Shown: piece after piece, positions 44,621 through 54,120 of the stretch
Position numbering within the stretch: the stretch's first letter is position 1
Layout: every line of letters begins with the position of its first letter
Source: Acinetobacter sp. WC-141
Lineage (GTDB): Bacteria; Pseudomonadota; Gammaproteobacteria; Pseudomonadales; Moraxellaceae
Direction of reading: 5' to 3'
Length of the DNA stretch: 64,000 nucleotides
Assembly (NCBI RefSeq): GCF_000313935.1
Contig: NZ_AMSS01000011.1
Span: 62,001-126,000 of the forward strand
The notes under the pieces: generated by a model
What the model saw: the letters and a program-made list of their open reading frames with translations, nothing else
Told to the model about the DNA's origin: nothing
The model's database searches: none
Made by a program: the position numbers and the translations under genes

Positions 44621-45271
44621 GTGCTGCTAAAACCCTCGACGTTCATGGTGCCAACATTTATACGGGATTATCCTGAATGGCACTTTGGGCGCCAAAATTA
44701 TGCTTTATGGTATTTAGAAATTAATGATCAAAAAGTAGTTGATTATTTAGATGCCTTGCGCGTGCATTTTTCAGAATTCTTATTAGAACCCAATAGCCGT
44801 CAATATCATATCACGCTGTTTATATGTGGATTTTTAACCCACGAAACTAGAATCTATAGTGATGACTTTAGTTTGAGTGAATTTGAGCAGCAAAGAGAAA
44901 TCTTAATAAAAGAGGATTTTGCTCCATTTCATTTAAAAATTGGAGCAGTTGATAGTTTTAGCAGCGCCTTATTTGTTCAAATCCAAGAATCTCAAAATAT
45001 TTTATCTCGCATACGTCAAAAACTAGGCACGGTTTTTAATGAAATTGCAGCTTTAGATTATTGCCCGCACATTACATTGGGGTTGTATAAAAAAGACTAT
45101 AGTAGTGATTTGATTTTACGAAAAATTTCTCAATTACCTGTACAATATAAACACGCTGAATTTGAACTTAAAATTGAGCATTTGACGTTTGGTTATTATC
45201 AGGCTCAAACTTTACAAGGTAAGTTATATCCATATCAGCATTTGTTTTTAGGTGATTCATGTTGCAACTAA
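44621..45271 (+). CDS. 2H phosphoesterase-superfamily protein
   Basis: 216-aa protein with the two HxT motifs of the 2H superfamily: YHITLFICGF near residue 63 and PHITLGLYKKD near residue 150. Members act on 2',3'-cyclic phosphates or as 2'-5' RNA ligases; the substrate here is unknown. The start is uncertain: GTG 44621 or ATG 44645, neither with a good ribosome-binding site. It overlaps cobU by 13 bp, implying co-translation with the cobalamin-salvage genes. Confidence 0.78.
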   Translation: MLLKPSTFMVPTFIRDYPEWHFGRQNYALWYLEINDQKVVDYLDALRVHFSEFLLEPNSRQYHITLFICGFLTHETRIYSDDFSLSEFEQQREILIKEDFAPFHLKIGAVDSFSSALFVQIQESQNILSRIRQKLGTVFNEIAALDYCPHITLGLYKKDYSSDLILRKISQLPVQYKHAEFELKIEHLTFGYYQAQTLQGKLYPYQHLFLGDSCCN

Positions 45272-45777
45272 TTTTGGGTGGTGCTCGTTCTGGCAAAAGT
45301 CGGTTGGCTGAACAAACGGCAATATCTACACAATTAGCTGTAACTTACATCGCGACGGCGCAAGCACTTGATCCAGAAATGCAAAGCCGAATTGCACACC
45401 ATCAAAACCAGCGTCCTGTTCACTGGTCTTTAGTCGAAGAACCGTTATTTTTGGCAAAAACTTTGCAAAAAATTGATAGACCTAATCAAATCATTTTGGT
45501 GGATTGTTTAACGCTTTGGCTAACGAATTTGTTACTTTTAGAAGATCAAGACGTTCAAGCGTTTGAGTGCAAACAACTAATAGAAATTTTACCTAAGCTC
45601 CAGTCAGAAATTATTTTAGTAAGTAATGAAACTGGTCTTGGTGTTGTGCCATTAGGTGAGATTAGCCGCCGGTTTGTCGATGAAGCAGGACGATTGCATC
45701 AAACTTTAGGACAAATGGCAGATAAGGTTGTGTTTTGTGTGGCGGGTTTTCCAATGATTTTAAAAGGTGAGAAGTAA
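45259..45777 (+). CDS. cobU: Adenosylcobinamide kinase / guanylyltransferase CobU
   Basis: 172-aa enzyme that phosphorylates adenosylcobinamide and transfers GMP to it, activating it for nucleotide-loop assembly. The P-loop GGARSGKSR is at residues about 6-14, followed by YIATAQALDPEM and VDCLTLWL. The length is typical. It overlaps the 2H gene and is followed by cobT after 1 bp. Confidence 0.95.
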   Translation: MLQLILGGARSGKSRLAEQTAISTQLAVTYIATAQALDPEMQSRIAHHQNQRPVHWSLVEEPLFLAKTLQKIDRPNQIILVDCLTLWLTNLLLLEDQDVQAFECKQLIEILPKLQSEIILVSNETGLGVVPLGEISRRFVDEAGRLHQTLGQMADKVVFCVAGFPMILKGEK

Positions 45778-45778
45778 A

Positions 45779-46834
45779 ATGAAATGGTGGTTAGAATCTG
45801 TACAGCAACCTGATCTGGAAGCAAAACAACAAGCTGAGCAACACCAACTCCAACTCACTAAACCTACTGGTGCCTTAGGTGATTTAGAACTGATTGCAAT
45901 TACGCTTGCCAGTTTACAGTCAAATGCCCATCCTCAAGTTAACCATCCATGGATCACAATCTTTGCAGGTGACCATGGCGTGGTTGAAGAAAATATTTCT
46001 GCATACCCTCAAGCCGTAACTCGTCAAATGCTACAAAACTTCACAACTGGTGGTGCAGCAATTAGTGTCATTGCCAAATATCATCAAGCTGATTTGCAAG
46101 TGATTGATTGTGGTACCGTAGGTGAAGTGTACGAATACGCAGGCGTTGAACGTCATTGTATTCGGGCTGGTACAGCAAATTTTGCCAAACAAGCCGCAAT
46201 GAATGCTGATGAATGTCGTGCTGCTTTAGAGTTGGGAAAAAAGAGTGTAGATACAGCTAAAGCCGATGGCGCAGATATTTATATTGCTGGTGAAATGGGA
46301 ATCGGGAACACCTGTTCAGCTTCTGCTTTAGCTTGTCTTTTACTAAATGATACGGCTGAACAACTGACAGGTGTAGGAACTGGAATTGGTGCCGAACAGT
46401 TAAGACATAAAATTGAAGTAATTGAACAAGCAATTGAGCTTCACCATAAACATGTTACTGGTGATGCATTCAAAACTTTGTGTGCAGTTGGTGGATTGGA
46501 AATTGCGGCAATTGTAGGTGCTTATATTCGATGTGCGCAGATTGGCCTACCTATCATTGTAGATGGCTTTATTAGTTCGGTCGCTGCTTTATGCGCGGTA
46601 CGAATGAACCCTAAAGTACGTGACTGGATGTTATTTGGCCATAAATCGGCTGAATATGGTCATCGCCGTATTTTGCAAGAACTCAATGCTGAGCCGATTT
46701 TAAAAATGAATTTGCGGTTAGGTGAAGGCAGCGGCGCGGGGACTGCCTTAGCATTGGTTAAAATGGCATGTGCATTACACAACCAAATGGCTACCTTTGC
46801 TCAAGCTGCCGTAAGTGGAGACAAAATTGGGTAA
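45779..46834 (+). CDS. cobT: Nicotinate-nucleotide-dimethylbenzimidazole phosphoribosyltransferase CobT
   Basis: 351-aa enzyme that makes alpha-ribazole phosphate from dimethylbenzimidazole and nicotinate mononucleotide. KPTGALGDLE, FAGDHGVVEE, GEMGIGNT and the C-terminal LRLGEGSGAGTAL (catalytic Glu) are present. I use the ATG at 45779, which has AAGGTGAG before it. cobC overlaps the 3' end by 8 bp. Confidence 0.96.
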   Translation: MKWWLESVQQPDLEAKQQAEQHQLQLTKPTGALGDLELIAITLASLQSNAHPQVNHPWITIFAGDHGVVEENISAYPQAVTRQMLQNFTTGGAAISVIAKYHQADLQVIDCGTVGEVYEYAGVERHCIRAGTANFAKQAAMNADECRAALELGKKSVDTAKADGADIYIAGEMGIGNTCSASALACLLLNDTAEQLTGVGTGIGAEQLRHKIEVIEQAIELHHKHVTGDAFKTLCAVGGLEIAAIVGAYIRCAQIGLPIIVDGFISSVAALCAVRMNPKVRDWMLFGHKSAEYGHRRILQELNAEPILKMNLRLGEGSGAGTALALVKMACALHNQMATFAQAAVSGDKIG

Positions 46835-47426
46835 ATTCAGGATCGATTTACTCAGACATGGTGAAAGTCAATATAGCCATACTTTACGTGGTCATTTAGA
46901 TGATGTGTTAACTGCTAAAGGTTGGCAGCAAATGCAGTCAACCATTGAGCAAGTTGCAAATCATTCATGGGATGTAGTTGTAAGTTCGCCATTAAAACGT
47001 TGTGCTTGTTTTGCTGAGCAACTTGCGAAGACAACTCAGCTGCCTTTACTTCTAAATCATGATTTAAAGGAAATGTATTTTGGTGATTGGGAGGGCGTTT
47101 CAACTCAGCAAATTTATGAAACCTCCCCAGAATTGCTGGCAAATTTTTGGCAAAAACCGAGTCAATATTGTCCGCCGGGGGCAGAAACGTTAAACCAGTT
47201 TCAAATGCGAATCCTGAAGGGTTTTCAAGATTTGCTTGTACATATGCAAAAGCAAAATTGGCAACATGCACTGGTTGTAACTCATGGCGGTGTGATTAAG
47301 CTATTGGCTTGTTTAGCCAGACAACAATCTTTAGATGACTTACTTAAAATGCCAGCAGAGCTTGGGAAATTATATTCTCTCGAATTTTCTGAAAAAGATA
47401 ATCAATTAAATTTTATATTGAGATAA
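46827..47426 (+). CDS. cobC: Alpha-ribazole phosphatase CobC
   Basis: 199-aa histidine phosphatase that removes phosphate from alpha-ribazole-5-phosphate (or from adenosylcobalamin 5'-phosphate). The catalytic LLRHGESQ motif is near residue 8-14, with SPLKRCACFAEQLA and VVTHGGVIKLLA. TTG 46827 is the likely start, with GGAG six bases upstream. It overlaps cobT; together the genes form a salvage operon. Confidence 0.88.
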   Translation: MGKFRIDLLRHGESQYSHTLRGHLDDVLTAKGWQQMQSTIEQVANHSWDVVVSSPLKRCACFAEQLAKTTQLPLLLNHDLKEMYFGDWEGVSTQQIYETSPELLANFWQKPSQYCPPGAETLNQFQMRILKGFQDLLVHMQKQNWQHALVVTHGGVIKLLACLARQQSLDDLLKMPAELGKLYSLEFSEKDNQLNFILR

Positions 47427-47550
47427 TACTTTTATATTTTTATACACTTGTAAGTTATTATTTTTACAATGTTATTTTAGCCTGTGTAATAGAACTGTCA
47501 TTGCTAGAATCTAAGCTATTGGCATTTCTTATTAACAGCTTATCTGGCTT

Positions 47551-49119
47551 ATGAATATTTTATTTAAAACAACTCTGCTCGCCGCATCATTATTACTTGC
47601 GGCTTGTAACAACAATGATGATCAAGATGTTAAAACAACTGCCCCAACAAACTCATCAAAATATTATCAAACCAAAACACCTTACCAACCGCAACAAAAC
47701 TTAAAAAGTTATGAACAAGCGCCGAATGGATTTCAGCCAGTTTTTACAGAGTTAGTGGCACGTCATGGTTCAAGAGGCCTCTCAAGTCTGAAATATGATT
47801 TGGCACTTTATAATTTATGGAAACAGGCAAAAGCAGAAAATGCCTTAACACCATTAGGTGAACAATTAGGTGCTGATTTAGAAGCAATGATGAAAGCCAA
47901 TATCTTATTGGGCTATGGCGTGGAAGGAATCCGCCAGTACGGTTATGGAAATGAAACCATGACTGGTATTTTAGAACACCGTGGCATTGCAGATCGCTTA
48001 TTACAGCGCTTACCAAATCTTTTAAATTCGCAAGCTTCAATATTGGTGCAGAGTTCTGGAGTGGATCGTGCGGTAGATAGTGCTAAATTCTTCACTGCTG
48101 AGCTGATTAAGCAACAACCCAAACTTAAAGCTAATATTGTTCCAGTGTCTTATACCAATTTGTCGAGTGAAAGTGTTCCAAGTGTTGAAGATGGTGGCGT
48201 TGATCGTTTTAAACTCTATTTTCATAGTTTGAATGCAGACGAAGACTTAGCTCAACCACTGAGTGCTAGCCAACAGAAAGTTTATGATGCTAGTCAGGCC
48301 TATCAAGATTTTGAAGAAAATAATAAAGATTTAGCCCAAAAGTTAGTTGAGTTATCAAAAAATACAGAAGCTGAAAAAATAGCCCAAACTGTACTTAATC
48401 CGATTTTTAAAGCAGACTTTATTAAAAAACTGGGCACAACAGGTTATAGCTTTAGCAATACCGGATCCTTTACGGTAACTTCACCTAAAGGTGAGCAAAT
48501 TACAGAAAAAGGTAAGGGTAAAAATACAATTGCCAGTGCAGTTGATGCAGCAGCTTATATTTATGAGCTCTATTCAATTTCTGGTGGTATGAAAGATGAG
48601 TTGAAAGGTATCAATTTTGATAAATATATGCCGTTAGATGCTGCGAAATTCTACGCTGAATTTAATGATGCAAACGATTTTTACGAAAAAGGTCCAAGTT
48701 TCACAGAGTCAAATCTGGTTACCAGTGAAATTGCTCAAGGACTTAAACAGGACCTATTCCAACAAGTTGACGACGTGGTGAATAAAGCTCAGCCTTACAA
48801 AGCAGTTTTACGGTTTGCCCATGCTGAAATTATTATTCCTTTGGCAACCAGCCTAGATTTACATAGTATGATGCAGCCTTTACCACTACGTCAGACTTAT
48901 AATTACTCAACCAGCGCATGGCGCGGTGAAGTAGTTTCACCTATGGCAGCAAATGTCCAATGGGATATTTACCAAAATAGCCAAGGCAATACTTTGGTAA
49001 AAATGCTTTATAACGAAAAAGAAACTTTGTTCAAATCTACATGTAACTATGCGCGTTATACACCAACTAGTTTTTACTACGACTACATTAAATTGAAACA
49101 GTGCTATCAAATGCAATAG
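47551..49119 (+). CDS. Histidine acid phosphatase lipoprotein
   Basis: 522-aa member of the histidine acid phosphatase clan (phytase/AppA type). A lipobox LLAAC at residues about 15-19 after MNILFKTTLLAASL predicts membrane-anchored lipoprotein in the periplasm or outer membrane. Catalytic RHGSRG is near residue 71, and the acid motif HAEIIIP near residue 426. It lies between cobC and cobS, in the same direction but separated by about 124 bp and a terminator. The substrate is unknown; phosphate scavenging is inferred. Confidence 0.85.
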   Translation: MNILFKTTLLAASLLLAACNNNDDQDVKTTAPTNSSKYYQTKTPYQPQQNLKSYEQAPNGFQPVFTELVARHGSRGLSSLKYDLALYNLWKQAKAENALTPLGEQLGADLEAMMKANILLGYGVEGIRQYGYGNETMTGILEHRGIADRLLQRLPNLLNSQASILVQSSGVDRAVDSAKFFTAELIKQQPKLKANIVPVSYTNLSSESVPSVEDGGVDRFKLYFHSLNADEDLAQPLSASQQKVYDASQAYQDFEENNKDLAQKLVELSKNTEAEKIAQTVLNPIFKADFIKKLGTTGYSFSNTGSFTVTSPKGEQITEKGKGKNTIASAVDAAAYIYELYSISGGMKDELKGINFDKYMPLDAAKFYAEFNDANDFYEKGPSFTESNLVTSEIAQGLKQDLFQQVDDVVNKAQPYKAVLRFAHAEIIIPLATSLDLHSMMQPLPLRQTYNYSTSAWRGEVVSPMAANVQWDIYQNSQGNTLVKMLYNEKETLFKSTCNYARYTPTSFYYDYIKLKQCYQMQ

Positions 49120-49141
49120 ATTTTCAGTTTTTGGAGTCTTT

Positions 49142-49175
49142 AATGGGAATAGGGATTGCTATTCCCATTTTTATT
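49142..49175 (+). terminator. Terminator between the phosphatase gene and cobS
   Basis: ATGGGAATAG/CTATTCCCAT (10 bp perfect, 6-nt loop) followed by TTTTT. It isolates cobS from the upstream genes. Confidence 0.85.
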
Positions 49176-49225
49176 TATTCATAATCCAATTTGTTTTTAA
49201 ATATAGATCAGTTAGAGACTTGGAT

Positions 49226-49969
49226 ATGACACCTTTTTGGATTGCATTGCAATTTTTAACTGTTCTGCCTATTGAGCTAAAGACAATGCCGACGGCGCAA
49301 GAAAATGGTCGGGCTATTTTGTTCTATCCGCTGGTTGGGCTCATTATTGGTGGCTTTCTCTTTCTTGTCTCATGTCTTTTAACCAAATTACCAGTTCTTT
49401 TGCTTGCTGCTATCATAATGACTTTATGGATTTGGCTGACAGGTGGGTTGCATTTAGACGGGCTGGCAGACACGGCAGATGCGTGGGTAGGTGGTTTCGG
49501 AGATAAACTACGTACTTTACAAATCATGAAAGATCCAAGTTGTGGCCCAATTGGTGTACTAAGTTTAGTTATTATTTGTTTGCTCAAGTTTGCACTGGTC
49601 TATGTGCTGATTGAACAGTATCAAACGTTATTTTTAGTCTTTGTTCCCGTACTTGGGCGTATTGTGCCATCTATTTTGTTTTTAACTACACCATATGTCC
49701 GTGAAAAAGGTTTAGGCCGTTCGTTGACTGATCATTTACCTAAAACAGCCTCATGGATAATAACTGCGATAGTTTTGTTATTGGCTTTATATTGGGAATG
49801 GCAAGGGCTCATCGCCATTATTGGCTTTTTGATCAGCCTGGTTTATTTAAGACATCTGTTTATTAAAAGAATTGGCGGTATTACAGGTGATACAGTCGGG
49901 GCGGCGATTGAGCTTAGCGAAACCGTGCTGCTTTTTGCTTTTGTGGTGAGTTATTTCTATTTAGTTTAA
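49226..49969 (+). CDS. cobS: Adenosylcobinamide-GDP ribazoletransferase (cobalamin synthase) CobS
   Basis: 247-aa integral-membrane enzyme that joins adenosylcobinamide-GDP and alpha-ribazole (phosphate) to make B12. Several hydrophobic helices are present and the catalytic metal motif GGLHLDGLADTADAWVGG (residues about 73-90) is intact. ATG 49226 is preferred over a TTG at 49220. The gene is oriented with the cob cluster but has its own transcriptional unit after a terminator. Confidence 0.94.
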   Translation: MTPFWIALQFLTVLPIELKTMPTAQENGRAILFYPLVGLIIGGFLFLVSCLLTKLPVLLLAAIIMTLWIWLTGGLHLDGLADTADAWVGGFGDKLRTLQIMKDPSCGPIGVLSLVIICLLKFALVYVLIEQYQTLFLVFVPVLGRIVPSILFLTTPYVREKGLGRSLTDHLPKTASWIITAIVLLLALYWEWQGLIAIIGFLISLVYLRHLFIKRIGGITGDTVGAAIELSETVLLFAFVVSYFYLV

Positions 49970-49983
49970 TGTTGAATTTCGAA

Positions 49984-50013
49984 AAATAAAAAAGCCCTCA
50001 AAAATGAGGGCTT
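49984..50013 (-). terminator. Terminator of the DAHP synthase gene
   Basis: AAGCCCTCA/TGAGGGCTT (9 bp, 4-nt loop); on the minus strand a T-run follows. It also lies 22 bp after cobS and may stop both genes. Confidence 0.85.
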
Positions 50014-50037
50014 AATTGATCTTCTTAAAAAGATGTA

Positions 50038-51126
50038 TTAACGATTTGGTAAAACGTCTTTTAAAGCTTCATGCATTTCAAGTAATGTTTTTTCAGTAGT
50101 TTCCCAGTCAATACAGCCATCAGTCACTGATTTACCATATTCGAGATCACAAAGATTTTCAGGAATATCTTGGCGGCCGCCTTTTAAGTGACTTTCAACC
50201 ATAAGTCCAACAATTGACTTATTACCATCTAAAATTTGTTCAGTAATATTTTTAAGAACAAGTGGCTGTAAGTACGGGTCTTTATTTGAGTTCGCGTGGC
50301 TCGCATCAATCATGATTTTAGTGCTAACTTTTGCTTTCGCTAAAGCATTTTCTGCTTCTTCAACAGAGCCAGCGTCATAGTTAGGCTTACCATTACCACC
50401 ACGTAATACGACGTGTGCGTAAGGGTTACCGCTTGTATTGATAATCGAAACTTGTCCGTCTTCGTTAAGACCTAAGAAGCTATGACCATATTTAACAGAC
50501 TGCATCGCATTGGTCGCAACAGTTAAACCACCGTCAGTACCATTTTTAAAACCTACTGGTGATGATAGGCCAGAAGACATTTCACGGTGAGTTTGGCTTT
50601 CGGTTGTACGTGCACCAATTGCAGACCATGAAATTAAGTCTTGATAGTATTGTGGAGAGTTTGGGTCAAGTGCTTCAGTTGCACATGGCAAACCTTTTTC
50701 ATTTAACTCAAGTAAAAGCTTACGACCAATACGTAAACCTTTTTCAATATTAAACGAGTCATTCATGTCAGGGTCATTAATTAGACCTTTCCACCCAATT
50801 GTCGTACGTGGTTTTTCAAAATAAACACGCATCACTAGATATAGAGTATCTTTAACCTTTTCGCTTAGTGCTTTTAAACGATCGGCATATTCGTGAGCAG
50901 CTTTTGGATCATGAATAGAGCAAGGACCAATAACGACAAACAGACGCTTATCTGAACCATCTAAAATATTACGAATAGTTTCGCGGCCTTTTAGAACAGT
51001 TTGTGAAGCAACATCAGATAAAGGAAGTTCTGATTTAAGCTCATTTGGTGTTACAAGAGTTTGAATGCTTTTAATATTAACGTCGTCGATATCTGGCTTT
51101 GAAACGGAATTTAAATGTGTAGTCAT
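50038..51126 (-). CDS. aroG: 3-deoxy-7-phosphoheptulonate (DAHP) synthase, class I
   Basis: 362-aa first enzyme of the shikimate pathway, joining PEP and erythrose-4-phosphate. VVIGPCSIHDP, RVYFEKPRTTIGWKGL, SWSAIGARTTESQTHRE and IMIDASHANSNKD contain the metal and substrate residues. I use ATG 51126 (MTTHLNS), while a longer ORF reaches 51180. Which amino-acid feedback form it is cannot be told. Confidence 0.92.
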   Translation of the reverse strand: MTTHLNSVSKPDIDDVNIKSIQTLVTPNELKSELPLSDVASQTVLKGRETIRNILDGSDKRLFVVIGPCSIHDPKAAHEYADRLKALSEKVKDTLYLVMRVYFEKPRTTIGWKGLINDPDMNDSFNIEKGLRIGRKLLLELNEKGLPCATEALDPNSPQYYQDLISWSAIGARTTESQTHREMSSGLSSPVGFKNGTDGGLTVATNAMQSVKYGHSFLGLNEDGQVSIINTSGNPYAHVVLRGGNGKPNYDAGSVEEAENALAKAKVSTKIMIDASHANSNKDPYLQPLVLKNITEQILDGNKSIVGLMVESHLKGGRQDIPENLCDLEYGKSVTDGCIDWETTEKTLLEMHEALKDVLPNR

Positions 51127-51243
51127 TGCTGTCACTGGTTCGATCATACTAAAGGTTGTTTTGTGTACTGAATATACCATGAAATAATTATGAAAATACT
51201 ACATCGCATGGTATTTCAGTTTGGAAAAATCTTATTGATTTTG

Positions 51244-52134
51244 CTATCTTTCAGCTGAGTTGCTTGTTTTTTCGGCAACTACAGCTTGTTGTTGTTGTAC
51301 CACAGGTGCTTTTGGTTTTGCTTTGACTGGGTGAACCATAAAGTTAACACCGAGGGCAAATAGGGTAATCCCTAAAATTTTTCGGATTAAACGTTCAGGC
51401 ATGCGAGAACTAATAAGTGTACCTACAATAATCGCTGGAATTGAACCCACCAATAACCACATAAGAAGTGTAAAGTCGACGTTACCAGCACTCATGTGTC
51501 CAAGGCCGGCCACTAAGGTCAGTAATACCGCATGTACCACATCTGAACCAATAATTCGAATCATTGGCAAGTTCGGGAACATGATCACAAGGGCCATAAT
51601 CCCAAAGGCACCTGCACCGACTGATGAAAGCGTTACGAATACACCTAAGATGATACCCATAACCACGATAAAGCTACGTTTTTTATGAATAGCTAAATGC
51701 TCAGTCTCAGTTTGAGTTACTTCTTTACTTCTGAATTTATTGAAGAATTTTTCAATACGAGAACGAAAAATGATAGAAACACCAGTTAAGGTCAACATAA
51801 AGCCTAATACCATGGTGAGTACAGCTTTATAGTGTGTTGACTGACTTAAAAAATGTTCAAGTACCCAAGTGGTAGCGAAAGATGCAGGAATACTGCCTAC
51901 AGCTAACCATAATACAATTGGCCAGACAATATTGAGTTTTCTAGCGTGAACCATTGATCCACAAAATTTTGAGATTGCGGCATAAAGTAAATCGGTACCA
52001 ATTGCGATATGAGGTTCAATTCTAAAAAGGCCAATTAAAATTGGTGTCATTAATGATCCACCACCAACTCCTGTAATCCCTACACAGAAACCAACTAACA
52101 TACCCGCTAAGATAAATTCAAAAGCACCAGACAT
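51244..52134 (-). CDS. TSUP-family (TauE/SafE) membrane permease
   Basis: 296-aa membrane protein with about eight hydrophobic helices and the two GVGGGSLMTP/SSVGAGAFG repeats of the sulfite/organosulfur exporter family. The transported solute is unknown. ATG 52134 is used; a GTG at 52146 is in frame. The terminator at 52218-52253 upstream belongs to the preceding minus-strand operon. Confidence 0.88.
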   Translation of the reverse strand: MSGAFEFILAGMLVGFCVGITGVGGGSLMTPILIGLFRIEPHIAIGTDLLYAAISKFCGSMVHARKLNIVWPIVLWLAVGSIPASFATTWVLEHFLSQSTHYKAVLTMVLGFMLTLTGVSIIFRSRIEKFFNKFRSKEVTQTETEHLAIHKKRSFIVVMGIILGVFVTLSSVGAGAFGIMALVIMFPNLPMIRIIGSDVVHAVLLTLVAGLGHMSAGNVDFTLLMWLLVGSIPAIIVGTLISSRMPERLIRKILGITLFALGVNFMVHPVKAKPKAPVVQQQQAVVAEKTSNSAER

Positions 52135-52217
52135 CTTTATCGCCACTTATCACGAAACGCAGATATCTTATTCCTTTTAGAGATAAACAGTTGTCATGAA
52201 TAATGATTTACTTATGC

Positions 52218-52253
52218 AAAAAAAAGCTAAGCAATGAAAATTTTGCTTAGCTT
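52218..52253 (-). terminator. Terminator of the siderophore-receptor operon
   Basis: AAGCTAAGCA/TGCTTAGCTT (10 bp, 10-nt loop) followed by eight T residues on the minus strand, 33 bp after the last gene of the operon. A second 9-bp hairpin, AATCATTTT/AAAATGATT, spans 52265-52287 at the stop codon. Confidence 0.88.
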
Positions 52254-52285
52254 GTACTATATTTAATCATTTTTAAAGAAAATGA

Positions 52286-52567
52286 TTATTTTGATGACCT
52301 TAGCGGATTAAGTAAAAGTATCAGGACAAAAGTTAATGGCGTTGCAAAAATCCACCAACTGACAAAACCAATTGAAAAGTTATAGTGGTGAATAAGAATA
52401 AATGCACATAAAACAAATGATATAAATGCAGCTATTTTAAATTGACGGTAATATTTTTGAGCTAATGATTTGAAATGACCTGTTGATTTGGGCGATCGAT
52501 ATTTTTCGCTGGCCATAAATAACAAATACATTCCTAATAAAATTAAGATGAAAGCTATACAGATCAT
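52286..52567 (-). CDS. Small membrane protein (DUF3325-like)
   Basis: 93-aa protein with three predicted helices (MICIAFILILLGMYLLFMAS; IAAFISFVLCAFILI; WWIFATPLTFVLILLL). It is the last gene of a siderophore-uptake operon, and its ATG overlaps the PepSY TGA stop codon (ATGA). The DUF3325 assignment rests on size, layout and neighbours. Confidence 0.7.
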   Translation of the reverse strand: MICIAFILILLGMYLLFMASEKYRSPKSTGHFKSLAQKYYRQFKIAAFISFVLCAFILIHHYNFSIGFVSWWIFATPLTFVLILLLNPLRSSK

Positions 52568-54120
52568 GAGCTCACCTCAGTATTTAATTTATTCAGCTTT
52601 TTTTGAATTTTCTCTACAGCTTTATGCTGGATAGGTTGAATTTTGAAGAATATAAAAATTGCTAAAGCTGCAAAGATCCACAAAAATACATCTACACGTG
52701 CAAAGGTCCAATAATCTCTGAGACTTTGAACATACTCATGTTTAAGTAAATAACTTAGATTTAAGATAGGAAGTGCCATACAAAGCATAATAAAAATAAT
52801 AAGTTGGGTTCGCCATAAATGCTGTTTTTTAGTGATTAACGCAATGATTAAGCTGATGAGCCAGACTAAGAAAAAACTATAGATTTCATAATTTATTGTA
52901 GTTGAAGTGACTGTAAATAATCGATTGGCGCTTAAATAGGCGACAGTTGCACAAGGTAACCCAACAAAAGTTGCGACATTTAAACGGTCAACCAAATAGT
53001 GTCCAAAATGAAACTTGCTGTTCTTATTTTGAATTTGTCGTTTAAGACTCCACAGTAACAAACCAGAGGCAATCATTACACAGCCTAAAATGCCTGAGAA
53101 AAAGAATCCTAAACGAAGTAAAGGCTGAGCAAATGTTGCCATATGTAGGCCATAGATACCCGCGTTCAGCGTTGCAATAGGACTATTATTACGTGTGTCT
53201 TCTAAGATTTTGCCAGTTGAAGCATTTAATGTAATTTGAGCTTGATTACGAGTGATTGAGTGATCTTCTTTTTGAAGAAAAGTAATTTGCGCCTGATTAG
53301 TATTCGGGCTTTTTACACTAATCGTTGATAACGGTTGATTACCCCAACTTTGTTGAACTTGGTTCAATAGCTTATCAATAGCTAAGTTTTGAGCAGGCTG
53401 AATTGATTGATTCTCAAGTACAGTCTTTGTACGGATTTCGGTAAAATATTGATAAGGGTTTTCAGGGTAAATCTTTTGCATTCCCCAAGGCAGATATAAA
53501 TAAAAGAAAATAGCTAAGCCTGTGAATGTAATGGTTAAAAAGAAAGGCAGTGCAACGACAGAAGAAATATTGTGAAAGTCTAGCCATGAACGCTGAGACT
53601 TAAAGGTACGTAAAGTAAAAAAGTCGGTGAATATTTTTTTGTGGGTAATAATGCCTGAAATCAAAGCAATGAGCATAATAAATGCGGCAAGACACACAAC
53701 TAATCGCCCAACTATTATTGGAATGCCAAAAAGCTGGTAATGGAAGCGGTAAAAGAAGTCGCCACCTTCAGTTGCCGAAAGTTGAAGTTCTTTTCCCGTG
53801 TTAGCATCAAGTGTGGCATTGCCATAACTGCCGTCAGCTTTTTCCCAATACATAGTGTTGATGGGACTTTCTTGTGTAGCAACTGTTAAATACCAAGATT
53901 TCGCATTTGGAGCGTTTTCTTGTAAATATTGATATGCTGATTTAATTGCTACATCTTGCTTTACTTCATATTGTGCAAGTGCAGGCTGCATCCATAAATT
54001 AATTTCGTGACGGTAATAGGACAAACTTCCCATTAAGAAAATGGCAAACACGAGCCATCCAAATATTAAGCCAGTCCATGAGTGTAGCCATGCCATAGAT
54101 TGACGTATACCCTTATGCAT
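52564..54120 (-). CDS. PepSY-TM-domain protein (siderophore-iron reductase type)
   Basis: 518-aa inner-membrane protein with an N-terminal helix (LHSWTGLIFGWLVFAIFLMGSLSYYRHEINLW), a periplasmic PepSY region, and further helices. Related proteins (FoxB/PiuB/FpvG-like) are thought to reduce iron or assist release of iron from siderophores. The start overlaps the previous gene by 8 bp. Part of the receptor operon. Confidence 0.88.
   Translation of the reverse strand: MHKGIRQSMAWLHSWTGLIFGWLVFAIFLMGSLSYYRHEINLWMQPALAQYEVKQDVAIKSAYQYLQENAPNAKSWYLTVATQESPINTMYWEKADGSYGNATLDANTGKELQLSATEGGDFFYRFHYQLFGIPIIVGRLVVCLAAFIMLIALISGIITHKKIFTDFFTLRTFKSQRSWLDFHNISSVVALPFFLTITFTGLAIFFYLYLPWGMQKIYPENPYQYFTEIRTKTVLENQSIQPAQNLAIDKLLNQVQQSWGNQPLSTISVKSPNTNQAQITFLQKEDHSITRNQAQITLNASTGKILEDTRNNSPIATLNAGIYGLHMATFAQPLLRLGFFFSGILGCVMIASGLLLWSLKRQIQNKNSKFHFGHYLVDRLNVATFVGLPCATVAYLSANRLFTVTSTTINYEIYSFFLVWLISLIIALITKKQHLWRTQLIIFIMLCMALPILNLSYLLKHEYVQSLRDYWTFARVDVFLWIFAALAIFIFFKIQPIQHKAVEKIQKKLNKLNTEVSS

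Noticed and set aside
44540..45258. Cobalamin riboswitch upstream of the cob genes
   Set aside because: No B12-box (GCCACTG-type) or matching fold seen before the 2H gene or cobU.
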